Below are positions 1 through 13,400 of a stretch of DNA of 64,000 bases, piece by piece. Numbering within the stretch: the stretch's first letter is position 1; each line of letters starts with the position of its first letter. Source of the DNA: Hippopus hippopus (Eukaryota > Mollusca > Bivalvia > Cardiida > Cardiidae); assembly GCA_946811185.2 (NCBI GenBank), contig OX328106.1, positions 31,804,426 through 31,868,425 on the forward strand, read 5' to 3'. Below the pieces are notes generated by a model. That model was not told the origin of the DNA and did not search any database. It was given only the letters and a program-made list of their open reading frames with translations. The position numbers and the translations under genes were made by a program.

Positions 1-61
1 TGATCTTGATTTACGCTGTCTGAAAAGGTGCTTTAGTCATGCTTAGCAGCCTAGGGGTTAA
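1..61 (-). mobile_element. Partial copy of the second TTAA MITE family
   Basis: Reverse reading begins TTAACCCCTAGGCTGCTAAG and continues to AAATCAAGATCA, matching the 50118 element. It is cut by the window edge. Confidence 0.65.
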
Positions 62-164
62 AGGGGCATTAAACCAGATTTTGACTTGAGGTCTTTTGGG
101 GGATGTATCATAAGGATGTAGGATGACCCTTAGTTGGAGTTAAAACAAAAGGAAACTGTTGAAA

Positions 165-245
165 AAAATGTTGCCTCTGCTGGGGCTCAAACCCAAAATC
201 TTCAAAGCAGTTCACCAACAGACCTAGAGGCAGCTAATTTGACTG
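165..245 (-). mobile_element. tRNA-like SINE head, minus strand
   Basis: Reverse reading gives GGTCTGTTGGTGAACTGC (A-box-like) and TTTGGGTTTGAGCCCCAGC (B-box-like) about 30 bp apart. No recognised SINE body follows, so this is a fragment or an old solo head. Confidence 0.5.
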
Positions 246-374
246 TGTTATAAATGTATTTATCTCGTGTTATGCAATAATGACTATATCGTTATCTGCT
301 GAATGAAAATTATACCATAAAATTACAAAAATAGCCTTGGAAATTCCTCTTGTTTTTTGCATGTATTTCTATCT

Positions 375-558
375 AAGTTTTAGCAGGTGACAAATTTGTT
401 CTGGCACAAGTAATGAAAACTGTCATTGGAAGCTATGGAAATATTGTAGGAAAAGGAGAAAATACTGGCTACCAGCATTTTCTTCTGTCCCCATAGTGTT
501 ATCATTAACTTTATTCCAAGAAAAATCCGTAGAACATGGAATTGTGTAGTAAAGGGGT
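375..558 (-). mobile_element. TTAA MITE, partial
   Basis: Has AGGAAAAGGAGAAAATACTG, the palindrome centre CTGGCTACCAG, and a diverged end AATTGTGTAGTAAAGGGG. Confidence 0.7.
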
Positions 559-1159
559 GTTACCAGGATACTCTCCTTTTCCCCCATAACATTTTCAAAA
601 GCTTTATGCCAAGTTGTTTAAACACTGATTGTCTGGCACAGGGTTAAGAATTGCTATATTTGTAAAGATAAGAGGCTTATAGAAACATCAGACAGAAGTA
701 TAGCATATGTAATTGGTGATAGAGAGAAAAATTGTTTTGGTGCAAGATCAAAATATGACCATAATGAGTGAACACTCAAATGAATATTTTCATGATTGAC
801 GGAGCTGTGAGTGAAAGTATTGAATTTTTGTGTTCACAAGAGAAATTTTTTCTTGACTTCATATCAAAACAAACAATTCTCTGTTTCTCATTCATGATAA
901 AAACAGACAAAAATGAAAATTTTAACTTTCTATGTAATGTATTCCCATGGGAAAACGTTCCATATATGGCAAATGAGTTGCCTGACAACCTCAATGGATT
1001 TCAACCCAGTGTCAAAACAGCCAAATTACAGTGCTGCATTGTACATCGATACAAAACTGTACAAACGGTTCTGATAACTTGACAATGTTTTGAAAGACAA
1101 AATTTTAAACTGTTACAAAATTTAATTGAAAGTAACTGCAGTTGAAAAATAAAGAGTAC

Positions 1160-1317
1160 CTCAGATGACTGAAATTTTCTATGAAAGGTTAGAAAACATT
1201 GTGGGAAAAAGGAGAAAATACTGGTTGCCAGCATTTTCTCCTTTTCCCCACAATGTTTTCAAAAGTCTTCCCTTGGAGGGTCATTAAAAGACTCAGGATT
1301 ATGTGGTAAAGGGTTAA
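1160..1317 (-). mobile_element. TTAA MITE, 3' two thirds
   Basis: Palindrome at about 1190-1255 (ACATTGTGGGAAAAAGGAGA), then CAGGATTATGTGGTAAAGGG and TTAA. Confidence 0.82.
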
Positions 1318-1400
1318 ACAGTGAAATTATCAGGCTATTAACCACTGTTATTTTTCCACAATTTGAATTGCAAATAAGAAAATCTGGTTTCTAATTGCAG

Positions 1401-4400
1401 GAAAAGATGAAACAGTTGCCTCTGGATGACCTGGATAAACTTTTGACTTTTATAGCAACAAACAAGTTAAACAAAAAGTGAGTACACAGATATACGAAAA
1501 GTGTAGAAATGTTTCACTTGTTATATCCTGCAGATGCCTGTTTGTGCCATGCTGATGACTTTAAACCTTTTATAGGACAACTTAACCTTTTAACTCTTTA
1601 CCACACAATCCTGACTTTAAACGACCCTGAGAAAGAGAGCTTTTGAAAACATTGTAGAAAAAAGGAGAAAATGCTGGTAACCAGCATTTTTTCCTTTTCC
1701 CACAATGTTTTCTACCCTTCCTAAATCAAAATTCAATTTTTGAGTCACATTTATTTTGTTGTCTGCAAATGCTTTCAATTTGGACTAGTCCAAAATTTTG
1801 TCGTTTGGTAATGAGTTAACAGACAAGGAATTGTCAGGCTTGTCCACAGTTAAAGCATTTGCACAGGATAATTTGTATATGTCTTAAATGATGCAATTTG
1901 TTTTTAAAAGGGTAGAAAAGGGTAGAAAACTTTATGGGAAAAGGAGAATATGCTGGTTACCAACATTTTCTCCTTTTTGTACAATGTTTTCAGTAGCCTT
2001 TTTATTGAAATTACTTTATACTTTTGCTTGAGAAAGAGTTAATGTGTTATGATAAAACAAGAATTTGTTTTCAATAAGCAATTTCTATTTTTGCCAGGGA
2101 TCCTGCGTTGCTTAGTGGTAAAGTTCTAGGATTTGTACTACAAGGTCCTGGGTTCAACTTAGGCTCAACTTGGTTTTTTTTGTGGGAGTTTCCATGGGAA
2201 AGATGCTTCAGAGACCTAGCCTAGTACTAGTTAAATCCAGGACACACATAATTTGTTGAGCTGTCTCTCTGATATGACTGATATATTGTGTAAAACTGCA
2301 GAAAACGCTATTCAACCAATCAACAATGATATATCATGAATACAGTACATGTATTTGTGAATGTTTTTACTCTTATTATATACCAATAAATTGACGAGCT
2401 CAAATACATACGCTAAAATCAGATAAAATTTGACATGATGGAAAAAAAATTCAGTGTCAGATACGGTTCCAAATAGTGTGTGACCACATGCAGACTGCTT
2501 TCAGGTTGGTTTCTAATTTGATTGGTTGATATGTTATGTAATAATATTCATCTGCTATTCAAAAAAATATTTTTCACCTTCTTAGGTGATATTTGTTTTT
2601 TATTTATTACCATTTTGGAATGAAATTATCCATAGTTACAATTTTGTTGTAATAGTTTGTAGATAAATATAATAAAAGGAATGTTATGTTGTAGTAAATT
2701 TCTTGTGGGTGTATTTGCTTCTGGCTGGGTGAGAAAATATTGATATCTTACTCAATTGTTAGTGTCACCAAATATAAAATTTTTCCATGCAGTTAGAAGC
2801 AAGTGCAAGCCCCAGGAAAGTTACTTTAACACAATATTCTGTATTTATCATCCACAGACATGCCAGATTACTCTCCCTACTGCACAAGTTCCGAGATTCT
2901 ATCAGTATTGATAAAAAAGGAGCGGTTGTCGTAGAAAGTTGTCATCCATTAAAACAATTGTTTGCTGAGTCAACAGAAATGCAGATGGACAAGGTGAAAA
3001 AGGTTTTTTACCCTTTACCAAACAATTGAGTTTAAAGACCCGGAAAAAGAAGGCTCTTGAAAACATTTTGGGAAAAAGAGAAAACCACAATGTTTTCTTC
3101 TCTTCCAGAAACAAATTTCAATTTTTGAATTGCATCTATTTTGTCATCCTCAAAATGCATTCAATTTCGACAAGTCTAATATTTGGTCATTTGATAAAGA
3201 GTTGAGTATATGTCTCTTTCATTCATTTTGAAAAAATATAACAATGATCATGACAATAATGTCTATGTTAGACTTTGATTTGATCACATCACCTACATAA
3301 CCATTACAAATTTTCTTTTGTGACACTTTTTTGACATCATCATATTGTTATATGACATTTGTTAAAGCATTTTTTCCATCTCATGATTTCCAAACTACTT
3401 CAGATAAGAAATATCTGACATCCCTTGGCACTGGAGATGAAATTTTATTAAACATTTAGCATTCTATTAAATTCTTATCCAAAGAATGTTTTTTAAATAA
3501 GCATCAAAACAACCAAACTACCCTATAATAATTGTATTGTACAGTGTTATAAAACTGCACAGGCAGTGAAGTCATAAGATTCTAATCCACTGATATTTTT
3601 CTATATTATGTGGGGTGATCAGAAAGAACGTGGACCAGTGCCTTAATTGGAATATTGTTATAAAAAACAACTTGGAATGTCAACTGTTTTTGAAAATACC
3701 CTCCTTCGAGTTCTGTGCACATATTTATTCTTGATTTCCATGGGCGAAACATGTGCACGAGTGCGTCACGTGACGTTACTCTCAAGAACCTGGTCATAGT
3801 GAGGGTTACTTCCTATATGCCCTCGTAGTGTGTGCCACATAGAGAATCTTTCAAAACATGAACTACCGAAAGGTCACAAGGGGTCAGGACTGAATTACAG
3901 GGAGGATTGACCAGTGTTTCTGTGTTTAGTTTTTGCAGAGTTTTCTGTACAAGTGTAGCTTTGTGAGCTAGGGTGTTATCTTGGTGTAAAGTGACGTCAC
4001 TCCGCAGCACTTCTGGCTGTTTTTTTCGTATGGTGTTTGTGAAATTTCTTCGAATAATTTGGGCATAAAACTCAGCATTGACTGTTGTGTGTATAGATAC
4101 AACATGATTTAGAAGAAAAAAGGCGTATAGAAAAATATGGTGCACATAACTTTACCGAGTGACTTTTGGCTTTAAATGCGGAAGGCAATGTGAATGTTTC
4201 TGTTCACTGCTTTGATGTTTAGTTTCAGTCTTGTTAAAGTGTACCTATGTTTCATCGCATGTTACAATACAGTCACTAAAGTTTGACCCCTCTACATTAA
4301 TGCCTTCTCAAATTTCTTAACAGATTTCAACCCTTACCCCCATTGGCTCGGGCGTCAATAGTCGAGGTACCCACTTTTTGCAAACACGCGACATTCCAAT

Positions 4401-7400
4401 ATTGTCAGTCAGAATCTCCTTGGCACTTTTATATGAAATGCTAAATGTGTCAGCTATTTTCCTGATAGTATCTTGGCTATCTTGTTTTACATGCTACTCT
4501 ACATCTGTAATGATTTTGTCAATGACTGATGTTGATGGATGGCCAGATTTAGTGTCATCTTTAACAGTATCGAACTCATGTCTAAACCGGTCCGATCCAT
4601 TTACGAATATCAGATTCCTTGAGTGTAGATTGCTCTGAATCTTTTTCTAAATCAGTTCACACTTTACCTATTTGAATAAGACTACATTTGAAAGCTTAAG
4701 TCGGTTATCAGATAGTTAATGCTCAACTGTGCATTTTTTGGTAATCCTACGTAAAGTAGTTTTCAAAATAACGAGGTGGTCCACGATCTTTTTGATCACC
4801 CCTCGTACATAGCATAGTTTGTTTGAAAATTATTAGTAATAATTAATCATCTGAATGTTTTACAATTGTAGATGTATGTAGCTTCTGGTTTCAAGTGCAC
4901 ACAGTTTATAGATTTTCAAACTTGTTTCAGGAGTTTTACCTGGCACTGGTGAAGGAAGAGTGTTTTTCTCTGACTCCCAATATTCAAGAATGTGCAAACT
5001 TGTTACAGTATTTAGAATACTCCAGTATGCTCAATATTTTAATGTCTAAGGTAAGATACATGTACAGAGCTCCAGATAGAGGGAGTGTTTTTGATTTCAA
5101 AATTGAAAATATTAATTATTCTCAACTAAACCCTATGTTGTGGGTACTCATTAGAATAATCTTGTTGAGACAATTCTAATGAGTACCCACTACATAGGGT
5201 TTGGAAGAGAAATAATGTATTTAGAATACCATCACTCCGTCTAATCTAGAGCTCTGATGTAGCTATGTTTATTTTGTTGAAATTCAAATTTTTTTCAGTT
5301 TTACACTACTACTTAACCTTGTAACCTTCAACAGTTCCCTTGAGCACCTGCAATTTTCATTATGATTGATGGACTATTACAGGAGTTATGGCCAGTTGAA
5401 TTTTTCCTGATTTAATAATAGGACAAGGAGGGAGGCGGGATTGTTTGTAAGCCTGCAACAGTTGTAGTTGCATCTTTTAACCCTTGCAGTGCAAAATGAA
5501 CACTATTCTACATGACAGAAAAAGGTCAACTTGTGGTGGTAATTAAATTTATGATTATTGAGGCTGAAATACAATGATTATCTGTCTATTGCAGGAGTTT
5601 CATTTATCTATACTTGGTGAGTGCATGTCACTAGGTGGACTGAAAACTTTGCAACGTTATAGCAGAGCTATGGACATTTCCACGGAACAGACACATCAAC
5701 TTGAATGGACACTTGATCCTCTGTTCCAAGCTTCTCAGTTGACCTTGATGAGACACATAAATAATATAATAAACATACTGCCTGTACCACACCAGATTGT
5801 GAACTTTAGTGCTAATACAAGTGAAAAACTGGCCACTTATTATGAAAAACTTGAAGACTTCTTTTCAGATAGCTCATCTGTTGAGATTTTACTTCATTTA
5901 GTTTCAACCTTAGTGGAATATTTAGTCTCTTTATATGAGTTTCCTTGGAAACCAAAAGTGCCATTAGAATCTCAAAGTGATGTATGCAGGTTTTGTGTTT
6001 TCAGCATGGAGGTAAGATTACTTTTTATACGCCCATCAAAGACGGGACATATTATGGGATCACCCATGGCGTCGGGGTGGGCGGGTGAGTGGGCGGCGTC
6101 CAGTTTTTTGTCTGGAGCATAACTTTGTCATCTCCAGTCCGATTGACTTGAAACTTGGCATTTGTGTTTGTTGCAATAATACGGAGTGCAGTGCGAAAGA
6201 ACCATAACTCTACCTCATACTGTCTTTGAGTTATTTCCCTTCGATCATCATCATTTTTACAGCATTTTCTGTTTGTCTAGAGCATAACTTTGTCATCTCT
6301 AGTCTGAACATCTTCAAATTTGGTATGCATGATTGTTGAAAAATTACGGAGTGCAGTGCACAAGAACCATAACTCTATCTAGCATGAATTTTGAGTTATT
6401 CCCCCCTTTGACCTTCATTTTTATAGCATTTCTTGCTTGTCCAGAGCATAACTTTGTCATCTTAAGTAGGAATGACTTGAAATATGGTATGCTTATTTGT
6501 TGCAATATTTGGAAGTGCAGTGCACAAAAATTGTAACTCTACCTCGTGCTGTCTTTGAGTTATTTCCCTTTGATCATCATTTTTACAGCATTTAGTGCTT
6601 GTCCAGAATATAACTTTGTCATCTCAAGTCAGAACAACTTCAAACTTGGTATGCATGTTTGTTGCAATATTATGGAGTACAGTGCGCAAGAACAATAACT
6701 CTACCTAGCGCGCATTTTTAGTAATTCCACTTTGATCTTGATTTTTACAATATTTCTTGCTTGTCCAGAATGGAACTTTGTCACCTCAAGTCAAATTGAC
6801 TTGAGACTTGGTAAACATGTTTGTTGCAGTTACGAAAAGTGCAGTGCACTGGAGCCGTAACCTTACCTAATGCCCTTGTGGAATTATTTCCTATTCATTA
6901 TTTTTTTTTACAGCTTTTCATGCTTTTCTACAATATAACTTTGTCTTTTCATGTTGGAATGACCTGAAACTTTATATGCATGTTTCCTTAACATTAGAGG
7001 AGACATTCATGCCTATTTCAATCACTTACATTATTTCTGCTGCACTACTATTTTCTTCTACCTGCCCTTTACGATTATTATCCCCCTCGACAACTGGCGG
7101 TGGGACGGGTGTATCTTGCGACAATTTGCCGCTCTTGTTAGGCTTTCTTTTGTTCTTTTATGTTCTCTTATACCAAACAATTCATAGTTATACCCCCACA
7201 AACGAAGTCCGTCTGTCTGTCACGAAAAGCTTGTCAGAGGCATAACTTCCAAAGTATAAACACTAGTGACTTCAAACTTCATATATAGATAGGTCTTATG
7301 AAGGAGAAGTGCAGTGTACAAGAACCATAACTCTATTCCAACTCTGCCTTCAGTATATTCAGAGTTATTGTCCCTTTTAAATTTTTAACTTTGGATTTTT

Positions 7401-10400
7401 GTCCAGGGCATAACTTCGAAAGTATAGAAGCTAGTAACTTCAAACTTCACACACAGATAGATCACATTAAGGAGAAGTGCAGTGTACAAGAACCATAACT
7501 CTATTCCAACTATTTTTGGGGTTATTGCCCTTTGTAAATTTTAACTTTGGATTTTTGTCTGGGGCATAACTTTCAAAGTAAAAAAGCTAGTAACTTCAAA
7601 CTTCATATACAGATAGGCTACATTAACGAGAAGTGCAGTGTACAAGAACCATAACTTTATTCCCACTATTTCTAGAGTTACTGCCCTTTGTAAGTTTTAA
7701 CTTTGGATTTTTATCTGGGGCATAACTTCCCAAGTATAAAAGCTTGTAACTTCAAACTTCACATACAGATAGACTACATTAACGAGAAGTGCACTGATCA
7801 AAAACCATAACTCTATTCCCACTATATTTAGAGTTATTGCCCTTTGCAAATTTTAACTTTGGATTTTTATCTAGGGCATAACTTGCAAAGTACAAAAGCT
7901 AGTAACTTCAAACTTCATAAATATGATGGGCTTGAAGCTTTTGTTACAATGTAATGATTTTTCACCCAGCTAAGGCATTTTGATGATATTTTTTTCTTTA
8001 AAATGACACCTGTTCTGTGACAAGGCGCTGTGTGGGTGTATGCAGCACTTTTGTGACAGTTCTAGTTTTGACTGACATCAATAGAGCCCTAGGCAATACT
8101 TCGGTGGTTTTTACAGACAAGCTAATGATGCAGGTTGTAGACTGTGCAGATCAAGATCAGGCTGCATGGAATAAATTTTCTTTCTGTCTATCAAATACTT
8201 TTTTGACCAGCATTTTTGAAAGGAAAGATCAAGATCAAATCATACTGATTTAAACAAATATTCAGCTGCTCAGCACTCATCAGAACACATCATATTCAGT
8301 GACATGAAATAAATGTTCGAAATCCTATGGATCAAATTTCAGGCTTTAATCCTATCCATATGACAAATTTTAGATGCCTCCAAATTGAAAACAGCAGCAA
8401 TCAGCATATTTTTAATCAGTAGAAATGAGCTTAATATGTTCTCCGACGTAGCAGAAAACATTGAGGGAAAAGGAGAAAATTCCTCCTTTTCCCACAATGT
8501 TTTCAAAAGCCTTCTCCCTCAGCGTCTAACCCTTTACCAAACAATCCCTGGTTTTTATGACCCTGAGATAAAAGCCTTTTGAAAACATCGTGGGAAAAGG
8601 AGAAAATGCTGGTAACCAGCATTTCCTCCTTTTCCCACAATGTTTTCTACCCTGCTGGAAACAAATTTCAATTTTTGAGTTACGTTTATTTTGTCATCTG
8701 CAAGTCCTTTCAATTTGGACCAGTCTAAAATTTTGTCGTTTGGGAAAGGGTTAAAACACAAGATGGTTGGGTAAAAGGTAAATTTTTGAAGACTTCATTT
8801 TCAGTGTATCTGCTGGATGATATGTCAAGGTCAGCCACCAACGACAGAACAGTTACACACAAGCTTGAAATTTGTCAGTCTGGTTCTACAAAGTCAACAA
8901 CTGTCAGCTCTGATTGGTCAAAAGGATCATGTGACCTGGGTCTGCTCACTTACCAACTCTGTTCGACAAATTGTATATGCATGTAAGTTTTTAGCTCATT
9001 GAAATGTGATTTGAAATAATTTTTTGCTTGAATGGATCCACATTTTCTCACTTCAGTATTGTTCTTATTTAAAATTTAATATCGATTCATCTGATTGGAT
9101 AATATATTCTAGTTCAGCAAGTCAGATGGTTTTATTAGCTCCACTGGCTGAAGGCCGGCGGGCTTATGTCATGGCCTGTTGTCCGTCGTCCGTCCGCCCG
9201 TCCGTCCGTGCGTTAACTTTTTTTTAAAACGTCTTCTTTTCTGAAACTACCCATCCAATTTTGATGAAACTTCACAGAAATGATCCTGCCATGGTCCTCT
9301 TCAGAATTTATTGAAAGAATTTAATTCCTTCAAAAACTCTGGTTGCCATGGCAACAAAACTGAAAAATTTTGAAAATCTTTGAAAATCTTCTTGTCTGAA
9401 ACCGTAAGGCCAAGGGCTACCAAATTTGGCATGTAGCTTTATCTAGTGGACCTCTACCAAATTTCTTCAATTTATAGCCCTGGGGTCAAAATTGGCCCCG
9501 CCCCGGGGGTCACAAGTTTTACATGGGCTTATTTAGGGAGAACTTTAAAATTCCTCTTCTACCTAGCCATGGGGCCTAGGGCGACCAAATTTGGCATGTA
9601 GCTTTATCTAGTGGACCTGTACCAAGGGTGTCCAAATTATAGCCGAGGGTCAAATTTGACTTCGCCCCGGGGGGTAACATGTTTTACATGGGCGGGCTTA
9701 TATAGGAAAATCTTTCGCATCTAGCTATAAGGGCTAGGGCTATCAAATTTTGCATTTAGCTTTATCTAGGGGGTCTCTATCAAGGGTGCCCAAATTATAG
9801 CCCAGGGGGTCAAATGTAGCCCCACCCCAGGGGGTCACAAGTTCTACATGGTCTTATATAAGGAAACTTTAATAATCTACTTGTACATAGCCATATTTAG
9901 GCCTAGGGCTACCAAATTTTGCATGTAACTTTATATAATGGGCCTCTACCAAGAGGGCCCAAATTTTAACTTTGGGGGTCAAGTTTGACTCCACACCAGG
10001 GGTCACAAGTTTTACATTGGCTTTTATAGTGAAAACTTGATAAACCTGTGTCATGGATCACATATTTTACAGGGCCTTTTATTCAGCAAACTTGTTTTAC
10101 ATTACTTTTTATTGGGCAAGATTAAAAAATCTTTTTGTTTATAACCACACATTCTAGTTTCATATTGTAGGTCTGGGGTCAAAATTGCCTTCATTCCAGG
10201 GATCGCAAGTTTAACATGGGCTTCAAAATATTGTCACTTCAATTTAAACATTAATCAAGGGAAATAACTCTTTTTATGAAAGATAAAGTTCGTTACTATT
10301 TACCTCCCTTGATCATCAAGCTGCAGTGATACATGATTGGTGCTAGACAAGTTTTTTAGCTCCACTTGCCGAAGGCCAGCAGGCTTATGTTATGGCCCGT

Positions 10401-13400
10401 TGTCCGTTGTGCGTCCATCCATATGTTAACTTTTTAGCTCACTTGAGCACAACGTGCTCAAGGGGAGCTTTTAGGATCACCTGGTGTCCGTCGTGCATCG
10501 TGTGTCGTCAACAATTCTTTAAACATCAACTCCTCCTAAACCACCGGGCGGATTTGGACCAAACTTGGCTGGAAGGTTCCTTGGAAGGTCCTCTTTAAAA
10601 ACTGTTCACAGAATTTGATTCCATCAAAAACTCTGGTTGCCATTGCAACCAAATGGAATTTTTTAGGGAATTCTTTAAAAATCTTCTCCTCTGAAACCAC
10701 GGGTCAGATTTTGAAATAATTTCACAGATATGCTCCTTGGGTGACCCTTTTTTAAAAATTGTTCGTAAAATTTTGATCCGTCAAAAAATGTGGCTCTGGT
10801 GAATGGGGGCTTCTTGCACCATATAGAAATGAAGGAATTCTTCAAAATTCTTCTTCCCTGAAACCGCTGGTCAGATTTCGAAATAATTTCACAGGATTGT
10901 TCCTTGGGTGACCCTTTTCAAAAACTGTTCGTAAAATTTTGATCCGTCAAAAAACGTGGCTCTGGTGAATGGGGGCTTCTTGCACTATACAGAAATGAAG
11001 GAATTCTTTAAAAATCTTCTCCTCTCATGGGTTTCATGTTTTACAGGGCTTTTCATTGAGAAAAATTTGAAAATCTTCTTGTTTATAACATTCAAGAACT
11101 GAATTATTTGGTATGGAGCTTTATATTGTGGACCTCCACCAGGATTCAAATAATTATAGCTTTGCGATCAAAATTGGCTTTGCCCATGGATCACAACTTT
11201 CTCGTAGGATTAGATAGAAAAATGTTTGCATGTCCTCGTGTTTGAAATCAATTTGCTGAATATTGTAATGTTTGGCTTGTAGTGTTTTTACTTAATAGCC
11301 AGTGGAGCGATACAGGGCCATCATGGCCCTCTTGTTTTTATAGTTAAAAGTACATGTATAGCATTATCCCTTCACTAGACGACAAAATTTTACTTTTGTC
11401 GAACTTGAAAGCATTTGCACATTATAAATGTCACTGGATTGATTGGGTTTGCTTGTCAAATTAGAGAAAACATTCTGGGAAAGGGAGAAAATGCTGGTTA
11501 TCTCTTTCTCAGGACTGTTAAAAGTCGGGACTATTTGGTAAAAGATTAAGAATTATTGGTGAATTCAGCCTATTTCCTCCGTGTTGTAACCTTAGTTCCT
11601 CTATCTTCAGTCAATTTGTCAACACTTTGTTTACTAATACTCAATAAGTCTCATTGTTCTGTGTTTTCTTGGGAGGCCTATTCAATGCAAGGTTGAAAGT
11701 AAAAACTGAAACAATATGAAACATCAGGGAAAACAATAAGATAAGGTGCATGGGTTTAAGAGTAGGACCTTCTGTAAAAGTATAGTTTGGGTCAATTGAT
11801 ATGAAGAGAAATAGGTTCTTTCTAGAGTGAAAGGGCATTTCCCACAAAGGATACAGTAATGAAGTGTAAAAGCTTTTTTGTTTCCCTTCATTTTTCCATT
11901 TTTAAATTGATATATTTTTAGGACTCATATTTTTTTCTGTTAGTGGGATTGATTAATTATATGTTTTTTGATGCTGTTTTCAACATTATTTAGTTACATC
12001 ATGGTGGCCAATGCACCTATCCATACTTTCCTTTATTTTCTTGTACGAGCTCTTTGTACATTATTGTTCCCAAACCACTGGCTGTTTTCCCACATAACCA
12101 TTGTTGAAACAATGATCAGTGGTGATCATTGTTAAAAGATTTTTATTAGATGGGAATTCTACCTCTACAGATACTGTGTTGATATCATTTTGTAGTGTGT
12201 CTGCTCCCTGGTCAACAGCTGTGTGAACACTCTAGGTCTGATGACATGCCAGTCGATACTCAAAAGGATGGTAAGTAACATACAGAAATTGGCCATATAC
12301 TAAATTACCTCTGACATGGTATGAGGACTATGTAGAAGAAGGCAAATGCTTTGGACATTTCTGAAAATTTGTCATTTAGTAAATGGAGATGCAGTTTTCA
12401 ATTTCATTTTCTAACCCTAAGTACTAATTAGTATACCAAGACAGTATGTTTATTTTCCAAGTTTTGTCGTGCAAAATATGAAATTACATGTATTACCTTA
12501 CTAAGTCCAAGAGAGAACTGCTGTAAGTGCCTGTATTTTTCTGAAATATCTACAAAATTGTAATTTCAGATTTACATCATCTGACCGCAGCCTGTGATGC
12601 TATCTCGGAACTTGTGCAATTTATTCTACAAAGTTGGTATCCCCCAACTAGCAGTTTGCATGTACATTTACAGCTGTCAAACAGTTTGTCTAGTCTTATT
12701 CACAATGTTGTCATAGGTGAGTTTAAACTTTGAGTGACCCTTTATTATGATAATTGGACTTTGATTTTTAGAATTATAAACAAATAACTGAAAAACAAGC
12801 AGTGACATTAGTTATTTAACTCTTGAAGTAATAGTTCTACTAAAAATGAGAACCGACCCTGTACCACATTATCCAGAGTTCTAACAAACCTGAGGAAAAA
12901 GGCTTTTTAAAACATTATGGGAAAAGGAGAAAATGCTAGTAATCAGACAAAATCAATCATTTGAGTCATATTTAATTTGTTGTCTGCAAATGCTTTCAAT
13001 TTAGACAAGTATACATTTTTGTGTGTTGTACAGCATTAATCATGGAAAAGTTTTTCGTAGATATGAATAGTATGATAGGGCTATTTGTTAGTGTGTTGAA
13101 GAAGCAGTATATATTACTTTTCATTGTAATTTCTTGAGTGCTTTGCTTGTAGTTGTACAAAGAAATAAAACTATACATTGAACAAAAGTTTTTTGCATTT
13201 CTTAAAGCTTAAAATCATCATTCCTAAAGCTTTCTACACTGCTACAATAAAAATTTTGGCCCACAAAATTTTAAGTTTCCTCATATTATAAATTTTAGGG
13301 CTGTCTAGAATGCCCGTACTAAATAGTTATGCAAGAACACCTCCTGTTGTGTGGAAGATGGGCTGGATACCAGCCACAAGTGGAGAGTCCAAGACAAAGT

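Larger units (their letters stand above)
9137..11338 (+). repeat. Tandem-core repeat element C with nested copies
   Basis: Starts AGCTCCACTGGCTGAAGGCC with GTCCGTCCG-rich DNA; four units share ATGTAGCTTTATCTAGTGGA (about 9429, 9594, 9752, 9921; spacing 158-169). A second start of the same type is at 10358 (AGCTCCACTTGCCGAAGGCC), and an element of another type (listed at 10436) lies inside it. The right end is AGCCAGTGGAGCGATACAGG, then the hairpin AGGGCCATCATGGCCCT and CTTGTTT. Confidence 0.8.

Noticed and set aside
768..1082. 104-aa plus-strand frame as an upstream FOCAD exon
   Set aside because: No acceptor or donor fits, the sequence does not resemble focadhesin, and part of it is open on both strands by chance.
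2096..2170. Functional tRNA gene
   Set aside because: A- and B-box-like sequences are present, but there is no cloverleaf with a paired acceptor stem, and a SINE body follows.
6020..8080. CRISPR array
   Set aside because: The ~160-bp units are diverged tandem repeats without spacers, in an animal genome.
12196..12270. Reading frame [14 protein letters not shown] for this FOCAD exon
   Set aside because: It fits the phase of exon 6011 but meets a stop in the next exon. Adding exon 8805-8982 changes the phase and gives an open reading through both.
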